The notes under the pieces were generated by a model. That model was not told the origin of the DNA. It saw only the letters and a list, made by a program, of their open reading frames with translations, and made no database searches. The position numbers and the translations under genes are program-made. A stretch of DNA of 25,656 nucleotides from a virus, in IMG/VR virus record IMGVR_UViG_3300032224_001410, positions 1 through 25,656 of that record, one strand, 5' to 3'. Each line of letters starts with the position of its first letter. Position 1 is the stretch's first letter. Shown piece after piece: positions 8,125-16,735 of this stretch.

Positions 8125-8137
8125 ATTGATACATATC

Positions 8138-8145
8138 TATTTATA
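8138..8145 (-). promoter_or_regulatory. T4-type late promoter for gp26
   Basis: On the minus strand this reads TATAAATA, the exact T4 late consensus recognised by the gp55 sigma factor. It ends 30 bases before the gp26 ATG, giving an expected leader of about 24 bases. Confidence 0.75.
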
Positions 8146-8157
8146 AGGTAAAAAAGC

Positions 8158-10638
8158 ATGGCAGCAACTCCTGGTGATCCAAATGAAGTAGCAGACCTCT
8201 TGCGGGAAATGATACGACTTCAGGGCGGATCCGCAGTGTCATCAAGGGTCAGTCGCGATTCAGGTGCGCCCGATCCAGATTTGTGGAAGAATGTCACAGA
8301 GTCAACCAAACGCTACACTGCACAATTAAAAGATGCAACCAAATTTACCACAAGTTTTTCCAATGTGCTTGAAGGTGGTCGGGAAGATCTTGGATATGTT
8401 TTTGAAAATTTAAAAGACAAATTTCATGATCTGGCTGAAGCACAGGCACAGGCTGTGGATGAAGCAGATGTCAATGCTGTTAGAGCACAACGAGCAGAAT
8501 TGATCAAGGCCGCAGTGAACAAGATTGCGCTGACATCGGTGTCAAATTTTGGCGCAGGCATGCTCAAGGCAGCCAACACCCTGTTGGATGGCACCAGATC
8601 ATTTGAGTTGTCAATACAGTCGGGTGCCACTGGTGTGGCTGCCGGCACAGAAATGTTGATAGCTTCAATTGAAGCACAACGTCAAGTCAACGACACAACC
8701 GCTGATGCATTCAAAGATCTAACCGGTGGTATTGGATCATTGGCTCTGGCCTTTACTGGCATAACCAAGTATATTGCATTGGCCATAGGCATACTTGGTC
8801 CGTTGGTTGGCAGCTTTTACAAATTTGACAATGATCAAAGAGCCAGGGCCGAAAAGCATCGTGCCAAATTGTTTGGCGAAGAACTTAAAAAGACTGAAGA
8901 AAATTATCACATAATCACCACTGCTGGCGCAATATTTGTTGACGGTATGGGCGAAATGCGGGCACAGGCTGCCAATGCTGGTATGCGCCTGAAAGACTTT
9001 AGTGAAATGATCAAAAACAGTGCACCTAATCTGGCCAACATGGGCATGGGATTGGCACAGGCAGCACAACGCATTGGTGGTGTTAGCAAAATTTTACGTT
9101 CAAGTGATCTAGGAATGCAACTGCGTAATCTAGGACTCAACGCACAAGAACAAGGGGAAGCGGCCGCAGCCGCAGCCGCAAACTTGAATGCCAGTGGTAG
9201 ATTACGTTCAATGAGTGATGCAAAGGTAGCAGAAGTCACAGTGGCTTATACCAAAGATTTAAAAATCTTGCAAGGTATCACCGGGGAAGATGCCAAGAAG
9301 AAAATGGAAGAAGCACGGGTACGTTCCATGGAAGCTGACCTAATGGCACAGGCCATGGCCAAAGGCGGACCCGAAGCCATGGAGAAATTGCGTAACCAGT
9401 TGGCCACCATGCCTGAGTCTATGAAGAAAGGTTACATGGAATTTGTCAGCACTGGCGGCACTGCTGTGGCTGATGCGGCTACCAATGTGGCCATAGCTCA
9501 AAATCCCAAGATCATGGCGCAGTATCAACAGATGTATACCACCTTGGGTGACGGCAGTAAAGATGCCAGTGCGGCATTGCGAGAAACTGGTTCATTAACA
9601 GAAGAAACTGCCAAATATGCCAGAGAACACGCTGCCTCAGTCAAAGAAATGGGCTTGGCAGCTCGTGTGGGAGCCAGCGATATTGGTGCAGCCACCATGA
9701 CCATACACAACGATTTGATCCTGGCCAATCAAAAGTTTACCGAAGGTGTAACAGCGGCCACAGCAGAAAACGTTGACAATTTATCTCAGACTCAAGACCC
9801 GTTGACCAAATCATTGACTAGATTAGAAGAAGAAACCAATTCGGCCGCGGTCAAACTGGAAAAAGAACTGACTCCGGCCTTGAAGCAAGCAGCCGATGAA
9901 CTGCCAAGATTTACTAGAGCCATGCAAGATGCTATTGATGCACTACACGGACTGGATCCAAAACGCCGTATAATGGGCGAAGAAGAACGATTTGGTGAAG
10001 TCACCGGCAGTTTGGCTGGCGGAATTGGTGCAGGTGCCATTGGTGCAGGCATTGGTTCAGTGCTGTTGCCGGGCATTGGCACTGTGGTCGGCGGAGCCCT
10101 TGGCAGTGCAATTGGCGGATATCTTGGTGGCAAAGCCGGCGGCGCTGTGGGCAGTGCATTTGACGAAAAAGACCGTTTTGGAAAACCAAAAACAGAATTT
10201 GTGAAAAAAGATTTTTCTTGGACAGATCCTGCCAGCTGGTTTGCCAAAGGCGGCATTGCCAGTGGCCCAACCACAGGATTTCCGGCCATGTTGCACGGCA
10301 CAGAAGCAGTTGTACCCTTGCCCGATGGCAAAGCACTGCCAGTCAATTTGGATTTGGGCAATTCATCTTTGTTGGCCAGCATTGGCAAACTCACTGCTGA
10401 TTCTGTGACCAAAGATATGCCAAGCAAATTGTCAGAAGACACCGCTGCCATGATCAAACAGCTGACTGACACTATCTCTGCATACAACCAAAACAACAGC
10501 AATGATGCATCAAGCAAGGCCCTGGAAGACATGGCCAGTTTGATGAAGTCCCAACTGGACAAGCACGATGAAATGATCAGCCATCTCAAAGAAACTGTGG
10601 ACATCAATCAACGATTACTAAATCAAAGCTATGCTTGA
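8158..10638 (+). CDS. Tape-measure-like tail/structural protein
   Basis: 826 residues, largely alanine-rich helix with a hydrophobic segment near residues 194-222 (ITKYIALAIGILGPLVGSF) and a long glycine-zipper stretch near 618-665 rich in GxxxG. A late motif, GGIASGPTTGFPAMLHGTEAVVPL (about 697-720), is typical of the C-terminal part of many phage tape measure proteins. Its position next to gp26 and the gp51-like gene fits a tail hub or tube-length role; T4's own tape measure, gp29, is 590 residues. The hydrophobic segments could help DNA cross the host membrane. I cannot exclude another large virion protein, since some marine T4-like phages carry more than one protein with this motif. The ATG at 8158 has AAGG ten bases upstream. 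Confidence 0.6.
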   Translation: MAATPGDPNEVADLLREMIRLQGGSAVSSRVSRDSGAPDPDLWKNVTESTKRYTAQLKDATKFTTSFSNVLEGGREDLGYVFENLKDKFHDLAEAQAQAVDEADVNAVRAQRAELIKAAVNKIALTSVSNFGAGMLKAANTLLDGTRSFELSIQSGATGVAAGTEMLIASIEAQRQVNDTTADAFKDLTGGIGSLALAFTGITKYIALAIGILGPLVGSFYKFDNDQRARAEKHRAKLFGEELKKTEENYHIITTAGAIFVDGMGEMRAQAANAGMRLKDFSEMIKNSAPNLANMGMGLAQAAQRIGGVSKILRSSDLGMQLRNLGLNAQEQGEAAAAAAANLNASGRLRSMSDAKVAEVTVAYTKDLKILQGITGEDAKKKMEEARVRSMEADLMAQAMAKGGPEAMEKLRNQLATMPESMKKGYMEFVSTGGTAVADAATNVAIAQNPKIMAQYQQMYTTLGDGSKDASAALRETGSLTEETAKYAREHAASVKEMGLAARVGASDIGAATMTIHNDLILANQKFTEGVTAATAENVDNLSQTQDPLTKSLTRLEEETNSAAVKLEKELTPALKQAADELPRFTRAMQDAIDALHGLDPKRRIMGEEERFGEVTGSLAGGIGAGAIGAGIGSVLLPGIGTVVGGALGSAIGGYLGGKAGGAVGSAFDEKDRFGKPKTEFVKKDFSWTDPASWFAKGGIASGPTTGFPAMLHGTEAVVPLPDGKALPVNLDLGNSSLLASIGKLTADSVTKDMPSKLSEDTAAMIKQLTDTISAYNQNNSNDASSKALEDMASLMKSQLDKHDEMISHLKETVDINQRLLNQSYA

Positions 10639-10643
10639 TCCTC

Positions 10644-10651
10644 GGTAAATA
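10644..10651 (+). promoter_or_regulatory. Possible weak late promoter before gp20
   Basis: GGTAAATA, two mismatches from TATAAATA, ends 22 bases before the gp20 ATG. A clear ribosome-binding site GAGGA (10659-10663) follows. The same variant occurs at 18398-18405. Confidence 0.35.
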
Positions 10652-10672
10652 CACTACAGAGGAATTTATACA

Positions 10673-12409
10673 ATGAGCTGGAAGAAGTACTTTAAGTCTG
10701 CAAACTTGCCCACCAACATCAGCCCCATGGGCAGTGGCAATCGTATGCCTGATCCTGGTTATCGCAACTACCAAAGCAATCTTCCAGAAGTGTATATTGG
10801 TCATCCCAACCGTGTTGAACGTTACAATCAATACGAACAAATGGACATGGACTCAGAAGTCAATGCTGCCTTGGATATTCTAGCTGAGTTTATGACACAG
10901 CGCAACGATGACAACAACACAGCATTTGATATCAAATTTCATGACAAGCCCACAGACAACGAAGTCAAGATCATCAAAGAACAACTACAGCAATGGGTCA
11001 ACTTGAATGAACTCAACGAACGCATATTCAAGATAGTACGCAACACCATCAAGTACGGTGATCAAGTGTTTATACGTGATCCAGAAACATTCAAGATGTT
11101 TTGGACAGACATGCCCAAGGTAACCAAAGTCATTGTTAACGAAGCCGAAGGCAAAAAGCCTGAGCAGTATGTGATCAAAGACATCAACCCCAATTTTCAA
11201 AATCTAACAGTGACCGCAGTGGCAGCCACTGACACCTATATCAATCATCCGCAAACAGGTGGACCATCGGGCAGTTATGTACAGCCCAAGACTCCCTATG
11301 CTGGTGGATCGCGTTTTGCTCATGCACAAAACGAAGCAGTGATCAATGCCGAACACGTGATACACATGAGCCTGACAGAAGGCCTGGATGTGTATTGGCC
11401 ATTTGGCAACAGTGTGTTGGAAAACGTGTTCAAGGTGTTCAAGCAAAAAGAATTGCTGGAAGACGCCATCATCATCTATCGTGTGCAACGTGCGCCGGAA
11501 CGCAGAATCTTCAAGATTGATGTGGGCAACATGCCGTCACATATGGCCATGGCTTTTGTGGAACGCATCAAGAATGAAATTTGGCAACGTCGTATTCCTA
11601 CACAGACTGGCGGCGGCGCCAACATGATGGATGCCACATACAATCCACTCAGTACCAACGAAGACTATTTCTTCCCTGTCACAGCCGACGGCCGTGGAAG
11701 CAGTGTAGACACCTTGGCGGGTGGTACTAATCTAGGCGAAATTACAGATTTGAAGTTCTTTACCAACAAGTTGTTCCGTGGTCTGCGTATTCCTGCCAGC
11801 TACCTACCCACAGGCCTGGACGACGGTACACAAGCAGTCAGCGACGGCAAAGTGGGCAATGCCTTGATACAAGAATGGCGTTTTAATCAGTACTGCAAAC
11901 GTCTACAGCGCATGATTGTTACCAAATTAAACAGCGAATTCAAGTTGTTCATGCGCTGGCGCGGCATCAACATTGACAGTCAGCTGTTTGATATTGAGTT
12001 CACAGAGCCGCAGAACTTTGCACAGTATCGTCAGGCCGAAATTGATGCCGCACGTATTGCCACATTTACCAATCTTGAACAGATTCCTTATCTGAGCAAA
12101 CGTTTCCTAATGACTCGCTACCTGGGTCTAAGCGAAATGGAAATGAAAGAAAACGAAATCATGTGGAAAGAAGAACAGGGCAAATCCGAGGAATCTGCGG
12201 CCGCAGAGCCTGCAAGCCTACGCAGTGTTGGCATCACTCCCGGCGGCATTGCTGGTGATTTGGAAAATGTTACGCCTGATCCTGGCATGGAACCCGGTGC
12301 CGAAGCTGGTGCACCTGCAGGTGCAGGTGGGGTCAACGCCGGGGGTGCAATGCCCGCAGGTGGTGCAGGCAGCGTGGGTGGACCTGGTCCTGCCGGCGCA
12401 GTTGTATAA
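10673..12409 (+). CDS. 20: Portal vertex protein gp20
   Basis: 578 residues with features of the T4 portal family: an N-terminal segment with LPEVYIGHPNRVERYNQYEQ and VNAALDILAEFMTQRN, central IYRVQRAPERRIFKIDVGNM, and SYLPTGLDDGTQAVSDGKVG before WRFNQYCKRLQRMI. Twelve copies form the ring through which DNA is packaged and to which the tail attaches; the ring also starts prohead assembly. It is somewhat longer than T4 gp20 (524), mostly because of a Gly/Ala/Pro-rich tail (about 530-578, with repeats such as GAPAGAGG). That tail may be flexible. The gene starts the head module in T4 order. ATG is preceded by GAGGA. Confidence 0.95.
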   Translation: MSWKKYFKSANLPTNISPMGSGNRMPDPGYRNYQSNLPEVYIGHPNRVERYNQYEQMDMDSEVNAALDILAEFMTQRNDDNNTAFDIKFHDKPTDNEVKIIKEQLQQWVNLNELNERIFKIVRNTIKYGDQVFIRDPETFKMFWTDMPKVTKVIVNEAEGKKPEQYVIKDINPNFQNLTVTAVAATDTYINHPQTGGPSGSYVQPKTPYAGGSRFAHAQNEAVINAEHVIHMSLTEGLDVYWPFGNSVLENVFKVFKQKELLEDAIIIYRVQRAPERRIFKIDVGNMPSHMAMAFVERIKNEIWQRRIPTQTGGGANMMDATYNPLSTNEDYFFPVTADGRGSSVDTLAGGTNLGEITDLKFFTNKLFRGLRIPASYLPTGLDDGTQAVSDGKVGNALIQEWRFNQYCKRLQRMIVTKLNSEFKLFMRWRGINIDSQLFDIEFTEPQNFAQYRQAEIDAARIATFTNLEQIPYLSKRFLMTRYLGLSEMEMKENEIMWKEEQGKSEESAAAEPASLRSVGITPGGIAGDLENVTPDPGMEPGAEAGAPAGAGGVNAGGAMPAGGAGSVGGPGPAGAVV

Positions 12410-12412
12410 ATA
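12405..12412 (+). promoter_or_regulatory. Exact T4-type late promoter box overlapping the gp20 stop
   Basis: TATAAATA matches the late consensus exactly and contains the gp20 stop codon. By T4 spacing transcription would begin near 12418, at the next gene's ATG, so it would give a leaderless message or serve a downstream start. Confidence 0.5.
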
Positions 12413-12417
12413 ATCTT

Positions 12418-12651
12418 ATGTTTATCACTGAACTTTACGATCAAATTCCTGAACTATATCATTCTGAAAAGGATGACAATAGCACCATGAAATTGAAAGA
12501 TCTACGAAAAACTAGGCTTACTCTTGGACACCTGAACAAGCTGAGAATGGCCAACGATATACGTAAATTTGAAAAAGAAGAAGAAGTAAAAAGTCTACAG
12601 GATCAGTACAAAGCTCCTGTAGCCGAGCCTGGTGCAATGCCGGGCCTGTAA
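12418..12651 (+). CDS. Small conserved head-module protein
   Basis: 77 residues, charged and helical, with DDNSTMKLKDLRKTRLTLGHLNKLR in the middle, a pattern I recall from small proteins after the portal gene in marine T4-like phages. In T4 this position holds gene 67, a prohead core protein, but clear similarity is not visible. No ribosome-binding site precedes the ATG at 12418; an in-frame ATG at 12487 has AAAAGGA about 13 bases upstream and would give 54 residues. I keep the longer form because the upstream part (MFITELYDQIPELY) reads like real protein. Function is unknown; a role in head assembly is inferred from position. Confidence 0.7.
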   Translation: MFITELYDQIPELYHSEKDDNSTMKLKDLRKTRLTLGHLNKLRMANDIRKFEKEEEVKSLQDQYKAPVAEPGAMPGL

Positions 12652-12707
12652 TATTGTTGTAAAACTCCTCAAAAAACACCCATTTAACGCAGAAATGTAC
12701 GCAGTTT

Positions 12708-12715
12708 TGTAAATA
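12708..12715 (+). promoter_or_regulatory. T4-type late promoter before the acidic core protein
   Basis: TGTAAATA, one mismatch from consensus, ends 33 bases before the ATG at 12748. A strong ribosome-binding AAGGAG (12737-12742) follows. Confidence 0.55.
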
Positions 12716-12747
12716 GTTTACAAAGCTACTATTTTTAAGGAGTTCTT

Positions 12748-13731
12748 ATGAACAAGTATGAAAAGCTAATTGAACACATCATCAACGATGAAGAAGGTAA
12801 AGCTCGCGCTTTATTCCATGAAATTGTCGTTGAGAAGAGTCGCGACATCTACGAAAGTCTCATGGACGAAGAGCAATTTGGTGAGCAAATGGGCGGAAAC
12901 CAAGTTGACGGCATGATGGACGAAATCACACAAGACGAACACGGTCTACCCGAAGACGAAGAAATGGACATGGATCATGGCGAAGAACCAATTGATGGCG
13001 ACATGGGCATGGACGACGAAATGGGTATGGACAGCATGGGTGATGAAGGCAGTATTGAAGACAAAGTAATGGACTTGGAAGCTGACTTGGAAGCTCTTAA
13101 AGCTGAATTTGCACAGTTGATGGGCGACGAGCACGGTGAAGAGCACGGCGAACCTGACGCAGACAACATGGGTGGCCCTAGCGACCACGATGCTGACAAT
13201 GCAGGCGACGAAGACGAATTTGCAATGGAAGCCAAGGACAAAGACGACGACGAAGAGTCTTTGGAAGAAGCCAAAGAAGAGGATGACGACGAAGAAGACG
13301 ATGAAGAAGAGTCTATGGAAGAGTCACGCAACTATCGTAAAAGCGAAATTGACTTGATGCGCGAATACGTAGAAAAAGTCAGTACTCCAGCCAACTCTGA
13401 AGGTCAAGAAATTGGTAAAGGCGGCAGCGTAGCTGTTAACAAAAGAAGCCTAGATCAAAACAAAAACGACATGGGCGGCACAAATGCTAACATGACCAAA
13501 GGTGGCATGGAGCAAAACCCAGATGGCAAGCAATATAAAGCACCAAGCAATGAGTATACCAAAGGTCAAGGCACACTAAAAGGTGCTGAGAAGAATGTAA
13601 ACCAACCTGGTGGTAACAAGGGTGCCCAAGACTTTTATAACACAAAAGCAAGTGCCAAGAAGCCTGAAGGCAGTACTACAGACGGTTCAGTTTCTGTAGA
13701 CAAGAACAGCATTCTTAAGCACATCAAGTAA
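12748..13731 (+). CDS. Acidic prohead core protein (gp67/68-like)
   Basis: 327 residues. The start (NKYEKLIEHIINDEEGKARALFHEIVVEKSRDIYESLMDE) resembles the N-terminal helix of small prohead core proteins such as T4 gp67. Residues about 50-190 are extremely acidic, with repeated MGMD and DE-rich blocks; the rest is Gly/Asn/Lys-rich and probably disordered, with a basic EIDLMREYVEKV helix between. It is far larger than T4 gp67 (80) or gp68 (141). Its place between the portal and gp21 and a strong ribosome-binding site (AAGGAG) suit an abundant scaffold component, likely cut by gp21. The specific T4 equivalent is uncertain. Confidence 0.65.
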   Translation: MNKYEKLIEHIINDEEGKARALFHEIVVEKSRDIYESLMDEEQFGEQMGGNQVDGMMDEITQDEHGLPEDEEMDMDHGEEPIDGDMGMDDEMGMDSMGDEGSIEDKVMDLEADLEALKAEFAQLMGDEHGEEHGEPDADNMGGPSDHDADNAGDEDEFAMEAKDKDDDEESLEEAKEEDDDEEDDEEESMEESRNYRKSEIDLMREYVEKVSTPANSEGQEIGKGGSVAVNKRSLDQNKNDMGGTNANMTKGGMEQNPDGKQYKAPSNEYTKGQGTLKGAEKNVNQPGGNKGAQDFYNTKASAKKPEGSTTDGSVSVDKNSILKHIK

Positions 13732-13742
13732 TAGGTAAAATA

Positions 13743-14381
13743 ATGGCTTTGTACCTAAAAGAGAATCTTACTTTCGACCGCGCACAGATGGTTGTTGAAT
13801 CTGCTGGCGATGGTAAGAATCTATATATGAAAGGGATATTCATAGAAGGTGGTGTCAAAAACGCTAACCAACGTGTGTATCCCGTTCACGAAATTGAAAA
13901 AGCTGTTGGTACTATTAATGAACAAGTCAAAAACGGTAACAGTGTTTTAGGCGAAGTTGACCATCCAGATGATCTCAAGATCAACTTAGATCGTGTGAGT
14001 CATATGATTGAACAAATGTGGATGGACGGTCCTTGCGGATTTGGTAAACTTAAAATTTTACCAACACCAATGGGCAAACTGGTCGAAGCAATGGTTACAT
14101 CTGGTGTGAAACTTGGTGTTAGCAGCCGCGGTAGTGGTAATGTTAACGAAAGCAACGGCCACGTCAGTGACTTTGAAATTATTACGGTAGACATTGTGGC
14201 ACAACCCAGTGCTCCACATGCTTACCCCAAGGCCATCTATGAAGGCCTAATGAATATGCGTGGCGGATCTCAAATATTTGAGATGGCGAGAGACGCAACC
14301 ACCGATCAACGAGTGCAGAAGCACCTACAGCAGGCAATGGTGGGCCTGATCAAAGACTTAAAATTAAAGGGAGATATCTAA
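13743..14381 (+). CDS. 21: Prohead core protease gp21
   Basis: 212 residues, the size of T4 gp21. The family's catalytic regions are visible: H74 in GEVDHPDD and the serine in GVSSRGSG (S127 or S128), followed by ITVDIVAQPSAPHAYPKA with D150. This herpesvirus-assemblin-type serine protease becomes active inside the prohead. It cleaves the scaffold, core proteins and the N-terminus of gp23, and then destroys itself, making room for DNA. Its stop shares one base with the gp22 start (TAATG), so the two are probably translated together. The start follows the acidic core gene by 11 bases. Confidence 0.95.
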   Translation: MALYLKENLTFDRAQMVVESAGDGKNLYMKGIFIEGGVKNANQRVYPVHEIEKAVGTINEQVKNGNSVLGEVDHPDDLKINLDRVSHMIEQMWMDGPCGFGKLKILPTPMGKLVEAMVTSGVKLGVSSRGSGNVNESNGHVSDFEIITVDIVAQPSAPHAYPKAIYEGLMNMRGGSQIFEMARDATTDQRVQKHLQQAMVGLIKDLKLKGDI

Positions 14382-15484
14382 TGTTAGATGCTATCAAACC
14401 ATTGTTAGACAGTGGCATCATGAACGAATCTACCAAACAAGCCATCAGTGAAGCTTGGGAAACCAAACTAACTGAAGCACGTGAACAAGTACGTGCTGAG
14501 CTTCGTGAGGAATTTGCTCAACGCTATCAGCACGACAAACAAGTAATGGTTGAAGCTCTTGACAAGATGGTAACTGAGTCTCTGACTGCTGAACTAAGTG
14601 AGTTCGCAACAGAGAAACAAGCTCTTGCTGAAGATCGTGTGAAATTCAAAATGCACATGACCGAAAGCGCACAAAAGTTCAATGGTTTTCTAGTCAGCAA
14701 GCTGGCCGAAGAAATCAAAGAACTACGTGAAGATCGTAAGGTATATGAGAACAGCATCAGCAAACTTGAAAAGTTTGTTATCCGTGCTCTAGCCGAAGAG
14801 ATCAAAGAATTTGAACAAGACAAACAAGCAGTGGTTGAAACCAAAGTTCGACTGATTGCTGGCGCCAAGCAGAAACTTGGTGAACTACAACAGCAATTTA
14901 TTGCTCGTAGTAGTGGTCTAGTTAAAGAAGCAGTTGCTAAGAATCTTGAAAAAGAGTTGACACAGCTCAAAGAAGACATCCAAATGGCTCGCGAGAACAT
15001 GTTTGGTCGTCGTTTATTTGAAGCTTTCGCCAGCGAATTTACTGTTACTCACTTGAATGAGAACAAAGAAATCGCTAAATTGCGTTCCACAATCGCTGAA
15101 CAGAACAAACAACTACGTAAAGCAATTTCCGTTGTTGAATCCAAGCAGGCCATTGTTGAAAGCAAAGAAAAAGAAATCCGTATTATTAAAGAGTCAGCAG
15201 ACCGTAAGCACACAATGTCTACACTGCTGAAGCCTTTGAATAAAGAGAAAGCCGCTGTAATGAGCGAACTTCTCGAATCAGTGCAGACCGAAAAGTTACA
15301 GTCCGCATTTGATAAGTATCTACCAGCCGTTTTGAACAACAGTGGTGTCAAGCAGTCTAACAAGACCACATTGACAGAATCTGTAAGCGAAGTGACCGGA
15401 GATAAAACTGCTAAAAAACCCGCAGTAGAACAACAGGCAGATACAAATGTCGTTGAACTAAAGCGTTTAGCAGGGCTTAAATAA
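14381..15484 (+). CDS. 22: Prohead scaffold protein gp22
   Basis: 367 residues, almost entirely charged helix with coiled-coil pattern (for example EETKL-type repeats across 20-300) and no cysteines seen, as expected of the internal scaffold around which gp23 assembles. T4 gp22 is shorter (269). Potential gp21 cleavage sites (hydrophobic-x-Glu) occur throughout. The gene is joined to gp21 by TAATG and followed by gp23, the T4 order. Identification rests on gene order and coiled-coil character more than on sequence motifs, but the context leaves little doubt. Confidence 0.88.
   Translation: MLDAIKPLLDSGIMNESTKQAISEAWETKLTEAREQVRAELREEFAQRYQHDKQVMVEALDKMVTESLTAELSEFATEKQALAEDRVKFKMHMTESAQKFNGFLVSKLAEEIKELREDRKVYENSISKLEKFVIRALAEEIKEFEQDKQAVVETKVRLIAGAKQKLGELQQQFIARSSGLVKEAVAKNLEKELTQLKEDIQMARENMFGRRLFEAFASEFTVTHLNENKEIAKLRSTIAEQNKQLRKAISVVESKQAIVESKEKEIRIIKESADRKHTMSTLLKPLNKEKAAVMSELLESVQTEKLQSAFDKYLPAVLNNSGVKQSNKTTLTESVSEVTGDKTAKKPAVEQQADTNVVELKRLAGLK
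15476..15483 (+). promoter_or_regulatory. Probable late promoter for gp23
   Basis: CTTAAATA, two mismatches from TATAAATA, ends 30 bases before the gp23 ATG, the same spacing as at gp26 and 16772. It sits over the gp22 stop. AAGG (15501-15504) is the ribosome-binding site. Confidence 0.45.
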
Positions 15485-15512
15485 GTAACTAACCTCATAA
15501 GGAAAAAGAGAA

Positions 15513-16679
15513 ATGACACAAGCACTATTAGAGAGCCGTTGGGGCGAGACCAAAGAAGCCCTGTTAGAAGGCCTAAACGGTTCTAAAAGAACCACAATGG
15601 GTGTGATCCTAGAGAACACCCGCAAGCACTTGGCAGAAAACGCCACAATTGGCGCTACTGCTTCTAGCAATGTTGCAACATTAAACCGCGTGATTCTACC
15701 AGTAATCCGTCGTGTGATGCCTACAGTTATTGCTAACGAAATCGTTGGTGTACAACCAATGACTGGTCCAGTTGCACAAATCCACACACTACGTGTTCGC
15801 TATGCTGACACAGTAAGTGCTGGCGTAAATGGCGCAACAGCTGGTGACGAAGCACTAAGCCCATTCCGTATTGCTACAGCATATTCGGGTTCGGGTGGCG
15901 TTGCTCCAACTAGCACAGCTACACTTGAAGGTGTGCCAGGCAACCGTATCAATGTTCAAATCTTGAAACAAGTTGTTGAAGCCAAGACTCGCAAGTTGTC
16001 AGCACGTTGGACATTTGAAGCTGCTCAAGACGCACAAGCCATGCACGGCCTGGACGTTGAGGCAGAAATCATGGCTGCTCTAGCACAAGAGATCACAGTT
16101 GAGATCGACCAAGAAATTCTTGGTTCTCTACGTGCTCTAGCCGCTACTGAGTACACATACAACCAAGCTACCGTATCTGGTACAGCTACATTCGTTGGTG
16201 ACGAACACGCCGCTTTGGCAGTTCTAATCAACCGTGCCGCTAACTTGATCGCACAACGTACACGTCGTGGCGCAGGTAACTGGGCAGTTGTAAGTTCAGC
16301 AGCCTTGACTGTTCTTCAGTCAGCTACTACTTCAGCTTTTGCACGTACCACAGAAGGTACATTCGAAGCTCCTACAAACACCAAGTTTGTTGGTACACTA
16401 AACGGCGCAATGCGTATCTATGTTGATAGCTATGCAAGCGACACAACCTCAGTGCTAGTTGGCTACAAAGGTTCATCAGAGGCAGATGCAGCCGCATTCT
16501 ATTGCCCATATGTTCCATTGATGTCTTCTGGTGTTGTTCTAGATCCTAACACATTCGAACCAGTAGTTGGTTTCATGACACGTTATGGATACGTAGAATT
16601 GACAAACACAGCATCGTCTCTAGGCAATGCAGGTGACTACTTGGCTGAAATTGCAGTAAGCAATTTGAGCTTCCAGTAA
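15513..16679 (+). CDS. 23: Major capsid protein gp23
   Basis: 388 residues of the HK97-fold T4 capsid family. Recognisable stretches are NRVILPVIRRVMPTVIANEIVGVQPMTGPV (about 56-85), TRKLSARWTFEAAQDAQAMHGLDVEAE (about 157-183) and GYKGSSEADAAAFYCPYVPL (about 316-335) with PVVGFMTRYGY near the end. HLAE|NATIGATA at residue 42/43 fits the gp21 cleavage site that removes the T4 propeptide (cut after Glu). The protein is much shorter than T4 gp23 (521) and lacks room for the T4 insertion domain. It forms the hexamers of the head shell. No separate vertex protein gp24 is seen nearby. A strong terminator follows. Confidence 0.96.
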   Translation: MTQALLESRWGETKEALLEGLNGSKRTTMGVILENTRKHLAENATIGATASSNVATLNRVILPVIRRVMPTVIANEIVGVQPMTGPVAQIHTLRVRYADTVSAGVNGATAGDEALSPFRIATAYSGSGGVAPTSTATLEGVPGNRINVQILKQVVEAKTRKLSARWTFEAAQDAQAMHGLDVEAEIMAALAQEITVEIDQEILGSLRALAATEYTYNQATVSGTATFVGDEHAALAVLINRAANLIAQRTRRGAGNWAVVSSAALTVLQSATTSAFARTTEGTFEAPTNTKFVGTLNGAMRIYVDSYASDTTSVLVGYKGSSEADAAAFYCPYVPLMSSGVVLDPNTFEPVVGFMTRYGYVELTNTASSLGNAGDYLAEIAVSNLSFQ

Positions 16680-16702
16680 TCACAAGGGTTACGCAAGTAA
16701 AC

Positions 16703-16727
16703 AAAAAGGCTCTTCGGAGCCTTTTTT
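16703..16727 (+). terminator. Intrinsic terminator after gp23
   Basis: GGCTC-TTCG-GAGCC stem with a UUCG tetraloop, preceded by five A and followed by six T. It ends the head transcript. Confidence 0.9.
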
Positions 16728-16735
16728 GTTGGCTG

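Noticed and set aside
8157-8159. Upstream ATG for gp26
   Set aside because: It would place the late promoter inside the gene and overlap the divergent start; the ATG at 8108 gives the typical gp26 N-terminus.
12975-13331. Minus-strand poly-serine frame
   Set aside because: It is the antisense reading of GAC/GAA-rich codons of the acidic core protein.
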